Source: Flavobacterium croceum DSM 17960 (GTDB taxonomy: Bacteria > Bacteroidota > Bacteroidia > Flavobacteriales > Flavobacteriaceae). Taken from it: a stretch of 64,000 nucleotides of DNA. The notes under the pieces are model-generated. The model made no database searches. It had not been told where the DNA came from and saw nothing but the letters and a program-made list of their open reading frames with translations. A program made the position numbers and the translations under genes. This document shows positions 35,853-45,042 of the stretch, in pieces. Every line of letters begins with the position of its first letter. Positions within the stretch are counted from its first letter, which is position 1. The stretch lies in NCBI RefSeq assembly GCF_002917885.1, contig NZ_PQNY01000002.1, forward strand, positions 124,001 through 188,000, read 5' to 3'.

Positions 35853-36973
35853 ATGACTTGAAGAGCTTCAATAAACAAATCTATTTCTTCTTTGGTATTA
35901 TAGTGGCTAAAAGAAATTCTTAAACTCGGTTTTTTTAAATCATTTTCAGAGAGAAAAGCTTCCAAAACATGCGAAGGCTTTATACTACCACTCTGGCAAG
36001 CACTTCCTCTAGAAACGGCTATGCCTTTTATATCTAAATTAAAAAGAATAAAAGCTGTTTTTTCTTCAGAAAAAGGGAGCAAAACATTAAGTATATTGTA
36101 AAATGTATCTGATCCATTTACTTTAACTTCTGGAAAATTAGTTTTTAATTTCTCCAAAGCATATTCTTTCAACATGGTAATATAACTTCTCTCGTGCTCC
36201 AAATGAATATAAGCCAACTCTAAAGCCTTTGCCATTCCCGCAATTTGATGTGTAGCTTCTGTACCTGCTCGCAGCCCTTTTTCTTGTTCTCCTCCAAAAA
36301 TAAAAGGTTGCAATACAATATTCTTTTTAATATAAGCAAATCCTACGCCTTTGGGCCCGTGAAATTTATGAGCGCTAGCTACAATAAAATCTACAGGAAT
36401 ACTTTGCAAATCAAACGAAACTTTTCCTATTGATTGTACAGTATCGCAATGAAACAACACTTTACTATTAGCGCACCAAGTACCTACTTGTTCTATATTT
36501 AGTATAACTCCTGTTTCGTTGTTTACATGCATTAACGAAACTAGAGTTTTAACCGAGCTTGTCTCTATTTCTTTTTCTAATACCATATAATCCAATGTCC
36601 CATTGGGTAATATTGGAATATATACCACTTCTATATTAAACTCTTTTTCTAAAGATTGAATGGTATACAATGTAGCATGATGTTCTATAGAAGAAGTAAT
36701 AATTTTTGCAACACCCAAATCTTTTACCGCCGAACGCAAAATCCAATTGGTAGCTTCTGTTGCACTCGAAGTAAATAATAATTCTTGTGCTTGGCAAACC
36801 AAATATTTTGCTATTGTTTTTCTAGAAGTTTCTATAATCGTTTTTGCACTTCTACCAAAACTGTGTGTAGACGATGGGTTTCCAAAATCATTTTGCAAGG
36901 TTTCTATCATGGTATTTACAACCTCATTTCTTAATGGAGTTGTAGCGGCATTGTCTAAGTAAATTTTTGTCAT
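35849..36973 (-). CDS. Cysteine desulfurase family protein
   Basis: The 374-residue PLP enzyme of the NifS/IscS class frees sulfur from cysteine. Motifs: IYLDNAATTPLR, FTSSATEATNW, MHVNNETGVIL, HCDTVQSIG, the PLP-lysine segment ASAHKFHGPKGVGF, and the active-site Cys in SRGSACQSGS near residue 326. No scaffold or other Fe-S assembly gene is adjacent, so it may be a second desulfurase with a special partner (inference). Confidence 0.92.
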   Translation of the reverse strand: MTKIYLDNAATTPLRNEVVNTMIETLQNDFGNPSSTHSFGRSAKTIIETSRKTIAKYLVCQAQELLFTSSATEATNWILRSAVKDLGVAKIITSSIEHHATLYTIQSLEKEFNIEVVYIPILPNGTLDYMVLEKEIETSSVKTLVSLMHVNNETGVILNIEQVGTWCANSKVLFHCDTVQSIGKVSFDLQSIPVDFIVASAHKFHGPKGVGFAYIKKNIVLQPFIFGGEQEKGLRAGTEATHQIAGMAKALELAYIHLEHERSYITMLKEYALEKLKTNFPEVKVNGSDTFYNILNVLLPFSEEKTAFILFNLDIKGIAVSRGSACQSGSIKPSHVLEAFLSENDLKKPSLRISFSHYNTKEEIDLFIEALQVI

Positions 36974-37037
36974 TGCAAAATAAATATATATAGATTTATG
37001 TATGATTTTAGATGGTTAAAAAACTATGAGATTTATT

Positions 37038-37607
37038 TTATTTTAGATTTTGTTTAAAATAAATCATCGTGGCACCCAAACCGTATTTTTGATAACTCGC
37101 TTCTTCAAATGAAATTTGATGATACTTTTTTAGCAAAAATTCCAATTCAGTTTTCAATACGCCTTCGCCCACACCATGAATTAAAACAATCTTAGGTATT
37201 CTATTTTTTATTGCAAATTCAATATGCCTTTGAGCTGTATCGATTTGAATATTTAGAATATCAAAATTAGATAAACCGTTTTTTGATTTTACTAATTTTT
37301 CAATGTGTAAATCAAACTCTGGAATACCTTTTTCTGTAACTTCTAGTTTTTTTAAGATAATTTTTTGGCGTTGTGTAAGTTTTGTTTCTGCATCCTTATT
37401 TCTTAAATTAGAATTGTATATAGCATTATTTAAATCATTGGTTTTGTTTATTTTAATAACTTCGTTGAAAAAATATGTCATCAAAAAACCATCTGATGTA
37501 TTTATAGTAACTTTGTTATGTTCTACCTTGGTAACTACGCCTTCTATGGCATCGTCTAGAACAGCTACTTTATCTCCTATTTCATAAAAAGCTGTTGTCA
37601 TTTTCAT
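37038..37607 (-). CDS. Smr/MutS2-like domain protein
   Basis: The 189-residue protein has an N-terminal SH3-like region (GDKVAVLDDAIEGVVTKVE) and a C-terminal Smr domain (about 95-185) with DLHIEKL (the DxH motif) and VLIHGVGEGVLK (the HGxG motif). Smr domains bind or nick nucleic acids, often in ribosome rescue or recombination. The stop codon of the small membrane protein upstream lies 26 bases inside this gene. ATG at 37607 or 37601 are both possible starts. Confidence 0.85.
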   Translation of the reverse strand: MKMTTAFYEIGDKVAVLDDAIEGVVTKVEHNKVTINTSDGFLMTYFFNEVIKINKTNDLNNAIYNSNLRNKDAETKLTQRQKIILKKLEVTEKGIPEFDLHIEKLVKSKNGLSNFDILNIQIDTAQRHIEFAIKNRIPKIVLIHGVGEGVLKTELEFLLKKYHQISFEEASYQKYGLGATMIYFKQNLK

Positions 37608-37764
37608 CTTTTTTACTAGGTATTTTTGACATTTTTCGCATTAAACCAAACATAAAAACGGCAATACAAACAACTTGTATAAGTATATTAGGATTGGGTT
37701 TTGACTGCTCGTACAAAGCAAAAAAAATAGCCACTAGCATAAATACCCATATTAAATTTTTCAT
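37582..37764 (-). CDS. Small membrane protein, conserved hypothetical
   Basis: The 60-residue protein is almost all hydrophobic, with two helices (about 4-20 and 28-44) and a polar tail (MRKMSKIPSKKDENDNSFL). I recall similar small proteins ahead of Smr genes in other Flavobacteriaceae. Its end overlaps the Smr start by 26 bases, suggesting coupled translation. Function unknown. Confidence 0.6.
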   Translation of the reverse strand: MKNLIWVFMLVAIFFALYEQSKPNPNILIQVVCIAVFMFGLMRKMSKIPSKKDENDNSFL

Positions 37765-37856
37765 TGATTTTATATTTTTTTCAAAAGTAGGAAAGTTAAG
37801 TTGAATATAGATAATTTACAAAATAATTTGTAAAATTGCACTCAATGTATTACCAA

Positions 37857-38138
37857 ATGGAAAAATATATGATTCCGTGTTTATTTAAAAAAACAACAGG
37901 AATAGATTGTGTAGGTTGCGGATTTCAAAGAGCGGTATACATGGTTTTTACAGGAGACTTTAAAGATGCTTTCTATATGTTTCCAGCCGTATACACTACC
38001 CTATTATTTTTTAGTATTGTACTTTTAAATTTTATAGACACAAAAAGAAATTACCATAAATTAATCGTTGTATCGGCAATCGTTAATGTTTTGATTATGA
38101 TAATTTCTTACATTTACAAAATGTATAACCTTTATTAA
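37857..38138 (+). CDS. DUF2752 family membrane protein
   Basis: The protein of about 93 residues carries the DUF2752 signature CLFKKTTGIDCVGCGFQRA, with a CxxC-type cysteine pair, followed by two membrane helices. ATG at 37857 (MEKYMIPC) fits the family better than ATG 37845 or TTG 37836 upstream. It is followed 12 bases later by a CCC-motif membrane protein, a common pairing. Function unknown. Confidence 0.82.
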   Translation: MEKYMIPCLFKKTTGIDCVGCGFQRAVYMVFTGDFKDAFYMFPAVYTTLLFFSIVLLNFIDTKRNYHKLIVVSAIVNVLIMIISYIYKMYNLY

Positions 38139-38150
38139 AACCAAATATTT

Positions 38151-38510
38151 ATGGAACAAACTAACTTTAATCAATTTGATCAAAATCAAAAATTACCCAA
38201 TGCCACAGCTGTATTGGTTTTAGGAATTCTATCTATCATTACTTGTCTTTGTTACGGTATAGTGGGTTTAATTCTTGGCATTATAGCTTTATTTTTATAC
38301 AAGTCGGATATGAAATTATACCAAGCAAATCCAAGCGCATATAGCAATTATTCAAACTTAAATACAGGTAGAATTTTAGTTATTATTGGTATTGTTTTAA
38401 ATATTTTAACGCTTATTTGGTTTATGTATGTTATTAACATGATAGGTTGGGAAAATCTTGGCGACATGCAAAAACTTCAAGAACGCGCAAGAGAACTTCA
38501 AGGAAGATAA
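38151..38510 (+). CDS. CCC motif membrane protein (DUF4190-like)
   Basis: The 119-residue protein has an Asn/Gln-rich N-terminus, then two membrane helices around residues 20-45 and 68-95. The first holds LSIITCLCYGIVGLILGIIAL, where family members have a run of cysteines; here two cysteines remain. Function unknown; it forms a pair with DUF2752 and ends at a strong terminator. Confidence 0.8.
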   Translation: MEQTNFNQFDQNQKLPNATAVLVLGILSIITCLCYGIVGLILGIIALFLYKSDMKLYQANPSAYSNYSNLNTGRILVIIGIVLNILTLIWFMYVINMIGWENLGDMQKLQERARELQGR

Positions 38511-38541
38511 AAAAGGGCTGAATTAATTCAGCCCTTTTTTT
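38511..38541. terminator. Bidirectional terminator
   Basis: A perfect 14-bp inverted repeat (AAAAGGGCTGAATT and its complement, no spacer; the real loop is about 4 bases) with T and A tracts lies between convergent genes ending at 38510 and 38561. Confidence 0.9.
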
Positions 38542-38560
38542 GTTTATTTTTCTATCTATG

Positions 38561-39013
38561 TTAAAACAAAGAGGCCAAACCGCCTACCATAGCTAGTACA
38601 AACACTAATGCATAGAATGATAAAATGACAATAACAAGAATACCTACAAACTTATAATGCGACTTTAGGTATTCTAATGAGCTTGTTAATCTTTCTGTAT
38701 CGTTATCGGCAAAAGCACTTTTAATGTTGGATCCAAATTTAAAAAGATAATATACAGGCATAAAGTATAGCGCTGCCATAATTAAATATACAATAGTAAT
38801 TAGTCCTGAAGCTACCCCCGACGATCCGCCTAAACCTCCACCTAAAGAAGCTAATGTAGTGCCTAAAAACAGAGCCATTATTACAATAAGTCCGATAAAA
38901 ACAAAACCTAATATACTTAAAAAATAAGCCCATTTACCTGTTTCTTTCAAAAACATTTTGGATTGTTCGGTAAGTTGAAGTTCAAATGTTTCAAATTGCG
39001 ATTGATTTTCCAT
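38561..39013 (-). CDS. DUF5362 family membrane protein
   Basis: The 150-residue protein has four hydrophobic helices (GKWAYFLSILGFVFIGLIVIM; ITIVYLIMAALYF; a third near VGILVIVIL) and the conserved LKFLKETGKW-like opening, here QSKMFLKETGKWAYF. ATG at 39013 (MENQSQFE) is preferred to a TTG at 39052, which would run into the upstream rocD gene. Function unknown. Confidence 0.8.
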   Translation of the reverse strand: MENQSQFETFELQLTEQSKMFLKETGKWAYFLSILGFVFIGLIVIMALFLGTTLASLGGGLGGSSGVASGLITIVYLIMAALYFMPVYYLFKFGSNIKSAFADNDTERLTSSLEYLKSHYKFVGILVIVILSFYALVFVLAMVGGLASLF

Positions 39014-39041
39014 AAAATAATTGTTTTGGTTATAGTTAATA

Positions 39042-40283
39042 TTAATTTTCAAATTCTTTTAACGTGCTTGTAATAATTCTTACACAATCGATTAATTCTT
39101 CTTCATTCATTACCAATGGTGGTGCAAACCTAATGATATTACCATGAGTAGGTTTTGCCAATAAACCATTTTCTGCAAGTTTTAAACAAATATTCCAAGC
39201 TGTTTCGCTTTCTTCGGTGTCGTTTATAACTATTGCGTTGAGTAATCCTTTGCCTCTTACTGTAGTTACAATAGAGGAAGTTTTTATATACTTATTAAGT
39301 TCATTTCTAAAAATAATACCCAATTTTTCTGCATTTTCGGCAAGTTTTTCTTCTTCTACAACCTCTAGTGCTGCCATTGCTACAGCACAAGCCATAGGGT
39401 TTCCACCAAAAGTAGAGCCGTGCTGACCTGGTTTAATTAAATTCATAATTTCGGATTTTGCCAATACTGCCGAAACTGGATATACTCCACCAGAAATAGC
39501 TTTTCCTAAAATTAAAATATCAGGTTGTACATTTTCGTGATGCACAGCCAAAAGTTTACCTGTACGGGCTACTCCTGTTTGTACCTCATCGGCGATAAAA
39601 AGTACATTGTATTGTTCACACAAGGCTTTTGCTTTTGCTAAAAAACCTTCGGTTGGTACATAAACACCTGCTTCGCCTTGTATGGGTTCGACCAAGAAAC
39701 CAGAAATGTTAGAATTATTTTTTAAAACTTCTTCTAATGCCTCGATATCATCATACGGGATTTTTATAAATCCGTTGGTAAATGGCCCAAAACTTTTGCG
39801 TGCATTTTCATCATTAGAAAATGAAATTATTGTTGTGGTTCTTCCATGAAAATTATTTTCGCATACGACAATTTGAGCCGCGTTTTCTGGAATATTTTTA
39901 TATTCGTAGGCCCATTTTCTACATAATTTAATGGCGGTTTCTACAGCCTCTGCTCCAGTATTCATTGGCAATAGTTTATCCATGCCAAAATAAGAAGTAG
40001 CATATTGCAAATAAACGCCCAATTTATCGTTGTAAAATGCTCTTGAAGCGAGCGTAAGTGTTTGTGCTTGTTCTACAAGAGCTTTTACTATTTTTGGATG
40101 ACAATGCCCTTGGTTTACAGCCGAATATGCCGATAAAAAATCGTAGTACTTTTTTCCATCTGTATCCCATACATATACTCCTTCGCCTTTATGCAAAACT
40201 ACAGGAAGCGGGTGGTAATTGTGTGCTCCAAACTTATCTTCGAGTGTAATAGCTTCTTGTGTGTGTACGTTTTCTAGTACCAT
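39042..40283 (-). CDS. rocD: Ornithine--oxo-acid transaminase
   Basis: The 413-residue class III aminotransferase moves the delta-amino group of ornithine to 2-oxoglutarate, giving glutamate semialdehyde. Motifs: [49 protein letters not shown] (PLP-binding Asp), the PLP lysine in [16 protein letters not shown] and [11 protein letters not shown]. Length and motifs fit ornithine rather than acetylornithine aminotransferase. It belongs to arginine/ornithine catabolism or proline synthesis. Confidence 0.93.
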   Translation of the reverse strand: MVLENVHTQEAITLEDKFGAHNYHPLPVVLHKGEGVYVWDTDGKKYYDFLSAYSAVNQGHCHPKIVKALVEQAQTLTLASRAFYNDKLGVYLQYATSYFGMDKLLPMNTGAEAVETAIKLCRKWAYEYKNIPENAAQIVVCENNFHGRTTTIISFSNDENARKSFGPFTNGFIKIPYDDIEALEEVLKNNSNISGFLVEPIQGEAGVYVPTEGFLAKAKALCEQYNVLFIADEVQTGVARTGKLLAVHHENVQPDILILGKAISGGVYPVSAVLAKSEIMNLIKPGQHGSTFGGNPMACAVAMAALEVVEEEKLAENAEKLGIIFRNELNKYIKTSSIVTTVRGKGLLNAIVINDTEESETAWNICLKLAENGLLAKPTHGNIIRFAPPLVMNEEELIDCVRIITSTLKEFEN

Positions 40284-40398
40284 AAAATAATCTTTAAAAA
40301 ATAATTAGGTAAAAATTCCTTCTTTTGGAGAGAAATCATCCATAAAAACAAAAATATAAAAACAATATCAAACTATATCTGTATTTCAACCATTTATT

Positions 40399-40788
40399 TT
40401 ACAGATCATGCAGTTTGTGGTAAGCCATAAGTTTATCTAATTTTTTATGTAACAATCTAATTTCATTCTCTGCTTGTAAGTTAATTTCAAAATCTCTTTT
40501 AGCACGTTCTCTATCTTTTTCTTCTTGTCTATTTTGGCTCATCATAATTATTGGTGCTTGAAGCGCTGCTATACAAGATAAAATTAGATTAAGAAGTATA
40601 AACGGATAAGGATCAAATCCTTTATTTGCTAAAAAATAAACATTTGAACCTATCCAAATACTTATAAAAGCGAGAAATGAAATAATAAATGTCCAACTCC
40701 CACCAAAGTCGGCTACTTTATCGGCTAGTTTTTGTCCGAATGTACGGTTGTCTGTTTCTTCATCCAAAAGGAATTTATCTTTTTTCAT
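40399..40788 (-). CDS. DUF1003 family membrane protein
   Basis: The 129-residue protein shows the DUF1003 pattern: FGQKLADKVADFGGSWTFIISF, then WIGSNVYFL, the loop FDPYPFILLNLILSCIAALQAPIIMMSQNRQ and a charged amphipathic tail. Two membrane helices are expected. Function unknown. It follows the DUF1697 gene by 13 bases. Confidence 0.9.
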   Translation of the reverse strand: MKKDKFLLDEETDNRTFGQKLADKVADFGGSWTFIISFLAFISIWIGSNVYFLANKGFDPYPFILLNLILSCIAALQAPIIMMSQNRQEEKDRERAKRDFEINLQAENEIRLLHKKLDKLMAYHKLHDL

Positions 40789-40801
40789 ATTTAGTTTTTT
40801 T

Positions 40802-41335
40802 TTAATACATCTCTAGTAATTTATGTATTGTATTCCAGTTTCGCATAGTAGCAATTACGTTTAGTTTTTTCTCAATATATTTTTGATCTAATCGCGTTTT
40901 TCCTGATCCAACATGGTACTTTATAAAAATTTTATTGCCTTTTACAACGGCTTCATCGGGTTTAAATTGGCTTATTTTGAGATCGTTTATAGCTGTAGAA
41001 GGCAATTCTTTTGAAATAAAAGCTACATACAATTTCTTGGTATCTACATCTTTTTCTTTACAAAACGGATTGTTCTGCAAACAATCTTCCAAATCAGTTT
41101 TGTTGATAACAACCACGGGGACTTCCAAACCTAATTGTTTAAAAATTTCTTGTTTAATGGTAAACCCTACAGAAGCAGCGCTTTCTTCTTCACTTTCAAC
41201 AAATACATTCCCACTTTGTATGTAGGTAACCACATTGTTAAAACCAACTTGTTCTAGAAGCAGTTTTAAGGCTTCCATTTTAATCATATTGTGTCCAGAG
41301 ACGTTAATTCCTCTAAGTAATGCAAGGTGTTTCAT
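40802..41335 (-). CDS. DUF1697 family protein
   Basis: The 177-residue soluble protein matches DUF1697: MKHLALLRGINVSGHNMIKM at the start, YIQSGNVFVES, and the end segment ATMRNWNTIHKLLEM. ATG at 41335 is chosen because the family begins with this motif; a longer in-frame reading to 41368 adds an unrelated leader. Function unknown. Confidence 0.9.
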   Translation of the reverse strand: MKHLALLRGINVSGHNMIKMEALKLLLEQVGFNNVVTYIQSGNVFVESEEESAASVGFTIKQEIFKQLGLEVPVVVINKTDLEDCLQNNPFCKEKDVDTKKLYVAFISKELPSTAINDLKISQFKPDEAVVKGNKIFIKYHVGSGKTRLDQKYIEKKLNVIATMRNWNTIHKLLEMY

Positions 41336-41444
41336 GTTGTAAATATAACTAAAAGTTGCACTACTCATTACAAGATTTATATGTTTAAAGATGTATTTGT
41401 GCCAATTTATTTAAAATTTAAAATAATAATTTGACAAAGAAGTT

Positions 41445-41452
41445 TATTTTTG
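41445..41452 (+). promoter_or_regulatory. -7 promoter box directly before rlmD
   Basis: TATTTTTG matches TAnnTTTG exactly and ends 4 bases before the rlmD ATG. Transcription would begin at or next to the start codon, so the mRNA may be leaderless. Confidence 0.45.
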
Positions 41453-41456
41453 CCCC

Positions 41457-42872
41457 ATGAGAAAAAAGAAAAACGATAGTATTATTTTTGAAAATATTGA
41501 GGTACTTGATGCAGGTGCCAAAGGAGTTTCGGTAGCCAAAGCTCCCGACGGAAAAGTTATATTTATACCCAATGTAGTTCCGGGTGATTGTATTGATGTA
41601 AAAACTTTTAGAAAACGAAAAGCGTATTACGAAGGTAAAGCTATCAAGTTTCATTCTTATTCTCCACATCGAGTAACGCCTGTATGCGAACATTTTGGTG
41701 CTTGTGGTGGCTGTAAATGGCAAAATATGAATTACAACCAACAGCTATTTTACAAAAACCAAGAAGTATACAACAATTTAAAGCGTATAGGTAAAATAGA
41801 CCTACCCGATTTTGAACCAATTTTAGGCTCTGAACAACAGTTTTTTTACAGAAACAAAATGGAATTTGGTTTTTCTGATACTCGATGGCTTACAGAAAAA
41901 GAAATACAATCTGATGCAGAGCTAAGCAAAGAAAATGCTCTTGGATTTCACATTCCAAAAATGTGGGATAAAATTTTGGATATTCACAAATGTTGGCTTC
42001 AAGAAGATCCATCAAATGATATAAGAAATTCTATAAAAGATTTTGCCAATGCACACAAAATGTCATTCTTCAATGCAAGAAATCACGAAGGACTATTGCG
42101 TACGTTAATGATTCGTACAGCATCTACGGGAGAAATTATGGTGCTTGTTCAGTTTTTTGAAGATGACAAAACAAATCGCGAATTGTTGCTTGACTTTGTT
42201 TACGAAAAATTTCCGCAAATAACCTCTCTACAATATGTTATTAATAGCAAAGCCAACGATACGCTTTACGACCAAGATATTATTTTATACAAAGGAAGAA
42301 ATTATATTTTGGAAGAAATGGAAGGGCTTAAATTTAGCATAAATGCAAAGTCATTCTACCAAACCAACTCGGCTCAGGCTTATGAGTTGTACAAAATTAC
42401 TCGAGATTTTGCAGGTTTAACAGGTAATGAATTGGTATACGATTTATATACAGGCACTGGAACTATTGCTCAATTTGTTTCGAAAAAAGCAAAAAAAGTT
42501 ATTGGTGTAGAAGCCGTACCAGAAGCCATTGCAGATGCCAAAGAAAACGCATTGAGAAACAATATAAGTAACTGCGATTTTTTTGTAGGCGATATGAAAA
42601 ATGTTTTTAATGAAGATTTTATTGCTCAAAATGGTGTACCCGATGTTATTATAACCGACCCTCCTCGCGATGGTATGCACAAAGATGTTGTTGATCAAAT
42701 TTTGAAAATTGCACCAAAAAAAGTCGTGTATGTAAGTTGTAATAGCGCTACACAAGCTCGCGATTTAGCTTTGATGGATGCCAAATACAAGGTTACCTGT
42801 GTACGCCCTGTAGATATGTTTCCGCAAACTCATCACGTAGAAAATGTAGTACTCTTGGAGTTACGAGATTAA
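41457..42872 (+). CDS. rlmD: 23S rRNA (uracil-5-)-methyltransferase RlmD
   Basis: The 471-residue enzyme methylates U1939 of 23S rRNA with S-adenosylmethionine. An N-terminal TRAM domain (about 10-65) is followed by the 4Fe-4S motif CEHFGACGGCKW (Cys about 80-89) and a fourth Cys further on (HKCWL). The methyltransferase domain has DLYTGTGTIAQF, DPPRDGMHKDV and the catalytic Cys in VVYVSCNSATQARDL. All needed residues are present. The gene converges on the LytTR regulator gene, with stops 6 bases apart. Confidence 0.9.
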   Translation: MRKKKNDSIIFENIEVLDAGAKGVSVAKAPDGKVIFIPNVVPGDCIDVKTFRKRKAYYEGKAIKFHSYSPHRVTPVCEHFGACGGCKWQNMNYNQQLFYKNQEVYNNLKRIGKIDLPDFEPILGSEQQFFYRNKMEFGFSDTRWLTEKEIQSDAELSKENALGFHIPKMWDKILDIHKCWLQEDPSNDIRNSIKDFANAHKMSFFNARNHEGLLRTLMIRTASTGEIMVLVQFFEDDKTNRELLLDFVYEKFPQITSLQYVINSKANDTLYDQDIILYKGRNYILEEMEGLKFSINAKSFYQTNSAQAYELYKITRDFAGLTGNELVYDLYTGTGTIAQFVSKKAKKVIGVEAVPEAIADAKENALRNNISNCDFFVGDMKNVFNEDFIAQNGVPDVIITDPPRDGMHKDVVDQILKIAPKKVVYVSCNSATQARDLALMDAKYKVTCVRPVDMFPQTHHVENVVLLELRD

Positions 42873-42878
42873 ACTATT

Positions 42879-43634
42879 TTAATTAAGCCAATCTTTAAAG
42901 TCATTTACACGCTCACGAGCTACAATAACCTCATCGTTTTTGTACGTGGGCAGTATTACTTTTAGCCTAGAGTTACTGTGCATTTGTATTTCTTTTATCG
43001 CTTTTAGCGGAATAATAAACTTTCTAGAAATTCTAAAAAAGTCTTTAGGGTTTAGTTCTGTTTCTACTTGTTCCAAAGTGGTATCTAGCAAATAATCTCT
43101 ATTGTCTACGGTATGTATATACGTGCCTTTGTTTTCGCTGTAAATACATTCTATATCTTCTATGGCAATCATTTTTAATTGCTGTCCCATTTTTATGGTA
43201 AACCTTTTTTTGTAGTTTCTATCAATAGGGTTTGTCAGCATTTTTTTAATAGCATCAAAATCTAAAGATGCTATTGTGTGTTTTTGAAATTGATTTTTAA
43301 ATTTTACAATCGCTGCCTCTAGTTCTTCTTCATCTATAGGTTTTAGTAAATAATCGATACTATTAAGTTTAAAAGCACGTAAGGCATACTCATCATAAGC
43401 TGTAGTAAAAATAACGGCACTAGTAATTTGAATACTCTCAAAAATTTCAAAAGACAAACCGTCAGATAATTGAATATCAAGAAAAATCAAATCGGGGTGT
43501 GGGTTATTTTGAAACCAAAAAATTGCTTCTTCTACCGAATGTAACATTTGGGTTATGCTTAATCCTAATTTTTCTACTTTTCGTTGTAAAAGTCTTGCTG
43601 CAGGCTTTTCGTCTTCTATAATTATAATATTCAT
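42879..43634 (-). CDS. LytTR-family response regulator
   Basis: The 251-residue protein has a receiver domain (1-120) with acidic pocket EDE near the N-terminus, the phosphate-accepting Asp53 in LIFLDIQLSDG and the KPI segment (Lys about 98), and a C-terminal LytTR DNA-binding domain (about 145-250; IEDIECIYSENKGTYIHT ... FFRISRKFIIPLKAIKEI). It is last in a run with a LytS-type kinase, its likely partner. LytTR proteins bind pairs of short direct repeats about two helical turns apart. Such pairs occur upstream of the TonB receptor and of the secreted-protein/kinase genes here (49353-49390 and 47103-47140). Confidence 0.95.
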   Translation of the reverse strand: MNIIIIEDEKPAARLLQRKVEKLGLSITQMLHSVEEAIFWFQNNPHPDLIFLDIQLSDGLSFEIFESIQITSAVIFTTAYDEYALRAFKLNSIDYLLKPIDEEELEAAIVKFKNQFQKHTIASLDFDAIKKMLTNPIDRNYKKRFTIKMGQQLKMIAIEDIECIYSENKGTYIHTVDNRDYLLDTTLEQVETELNPKDFFRISRKFIIPLKAIKEIQMHSNSRLKVILPTYKNDEVIVARERVNDFKDWLN

Positions 43635-43702
43635 TTCTTTACTATTGTTTTATAAACTTAACACTTTTAGTATTGAATTTATATTTTTAAAAATCTTTAA
43701 TA

Positions 43703-44365
43703 TTATGAGGTTACTTTATATTTTCGTACCAAAAAAAATATAAGTGGCACAAAAACTACCGTTGGTAATAGCCACGCAATTACTCCGGGTAAAATGGTAT
43801 TGTTTACAACCAAAAATGCAGTAAATGCTGCTATAAAAGAGCCTATCATACGCTGAATATGCACCAATAACCAAAAGTTTTTTACTGTGTTTTTTGCTTT
43901 ATAATTTCTAAAATCTTGAATAGCCATAGAGCTGCTAATAAACCCGAAAACAAGCAAAACGATTCCAAAGTTCTTGTTGGAAAGCAACAATAAAACTCCA
44001 TAAATTATAAATGCTATGGCAAAAAACAACATCGTAACACTCAATACCCAATCTATAGTTTTTGGTTTTTGATTGGTAGATATATTTTTCAAAGACAAAT
44101 ATCTTTGCCCTGTTGATGCCAAATAGATTGAAAAAATTCCTATAATAAATAAAAACAAATTAAAGTGAATTATAGACATGAATAGCCCAGCAATGCCATT
44201 AATAATCATACCATATAGAAATAAACGACCTATTTTTTTATGAGGCTTATCTCCTTTTTTTCTCACTATATTTAAAATTCCGGTAACTAAACCTGTCGTT
44301 CCTGCCAATATATGTATGAACAACAATATCTTGAATGTAAAGTTTAAAGTAGGTGTTACTGCCAT
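43703..44365 (-). CDS. DUF2306-like multi-pass membrane protein
   Basis: The 220-residue protein has about seven membrane helices. It opens with LLFIHILAGTTGLVTGILNIVRKKGDKPHKKIGRLFLY, a pattern seen in DUF2306-type membrane proteins with conserved His residues in the first helices (FIHILAG, HKKIG, HIQRM), which might bind heme or metal (inference). It overlaps the preceding 2TM gene by 10 bases and lies 68 bases before the LytTR regulator, so it is part of that operon. Confidence 0.65.
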   Translation of the reverse strand: MAVTPTLNFTFKILLFIHILAGTTGLVTGILNIVRKKGDKPHKKIGRLFLYGMIINGIAGLFMSIIHFNLFLFIIGIFSIYLASTGQRYLSLKNISTNQKPKTIDWVLSVTMLFFAIAFIIYGVLLLLSNKNFGIVLLVFGFISSSMAIQDFRNYKAKNTVKNFWLLVHIQRMIGSFIAAFTAFLVVNNTILPGVIAWLLPTVVFVPLIFFLVRKYKVTS

Positions 44366-44718
44366 TTTTGTTGGTTTTGTTTTTCTTTATCGATAAGTTC
44401 TTTTATTTTTTGTTCTTCCCAATTCTGTCCTAAAATGATGTTTGGTAAAAATACAGACAATCCATGAGCTACAAGAATAACACCCCAAACTAAAAATGTA
44501 GAAAAATATTTAAATTGAAATAGTGTTTCATGAACCTGCAATTGTTGAGCTTTTGATATAAAGTTAGCCACATTTATCACTATAAACACTATAACGTGTA
44601 TGTAAAACCCTTTTATTTTTTTTACTCTATTTATTGCTGTATAATACTTTAATTCTTCTTCGTTGGTAGGAATAAAATTTTTCCAATCTTTTTTATTCAA
44701 TTTTCTATTATCATTCAT
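44356..44718 (-). CDS. 2TM domain protein (second stand-alone copy)
   Basis: The 120-residue protein is one 2TM domain: AINRVKKIKGFYIHVIVFIVINVANF, a second helix (FLVWGVILVAHGLSVFLPN) and the ending NWEEQKIKELIDKEKQNQQKWQ. It shares the KGFY and WEExKI signatures with 44735-45040 and with the C-terminus of the kinase at 45043. The three thus appear to be paralogs made by local duplication. Probably an inner-membrane partner of the kinase (inference). Confidence 0.85.
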   Translation of the reverse strand: MNDNRKLNKKDWKNFIPTNEEELKYYTAINRVKKIKGFYIHVIVFIVINVANFISKAQQLQVHETLFQFKYFSTFLVWGVILVAHGLSVFLPNIILGQNWEEQKIKELIDKEKQNQQKWQ

Positions 44719-44734
44719 TTTTTAAGGTTTTGGT

Positions 44735-45040
44735 TTATTCAAACTTATTTGCGTTATTTTTTTCTTCTTCCATAAACTGCTTTATTTTACGTTCTTCCCA
44801 ATCTTTACTAAAAAAGGGGAAAAAATTGTAAGCCTTTGCAGCATGAAAAAACAAACCTATACTCCAACCCATTAATGGCCAAACAATCCAAAGAAATTTT
44901 GGAGAATATTTTAAATTAAGGTAAAGCATAAAAACCATGCCTAAAACAAATGAAAAAAGATGAATGTAAAATCCTTTTATTTCTTCTACTTGTTTTTTTG
45001 CTTTTCTATATCTTTCAAATTCGGTTTCAAAATTTTCCAT
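44735..45040 (-). CDS. 2TM domain protein (first stand-alone copy)
   Basis: The 101-residue protein is one 2TM domain: RKAKKQVEEIKGFYIHLFSFVLG, a second helix (FLWIVWPLMGWSIGLFFHAAKAY) and WEERKIKQFMEEE near the end. The second helix is very close to that of the kinase C-terminus (YPMLGWGFGVVFHAIE). ATG at 45040 is chosen; it lies 2 bases after the kinase stop, whereas an upstream in-frame start would overlap it. Confidence 0.85.
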   Translation of the reverse strand: MENFETEFERYRKAKKQVEEIKGFYIHLFSFVLGMVFMLYLNLKYSPKFLWIVWPLMGWSIGLFFHAAKAYNFFPFFSKDWEERKIKQFMEEEKNNANKFE

Positions 45041-45042
45041 AA

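Noticed and set aside
39014..39052. Longer N-terminus for the DUF5362 protein
   Set aside because: It would start with TTG, overlap the rocD stop and add a non-family leader.
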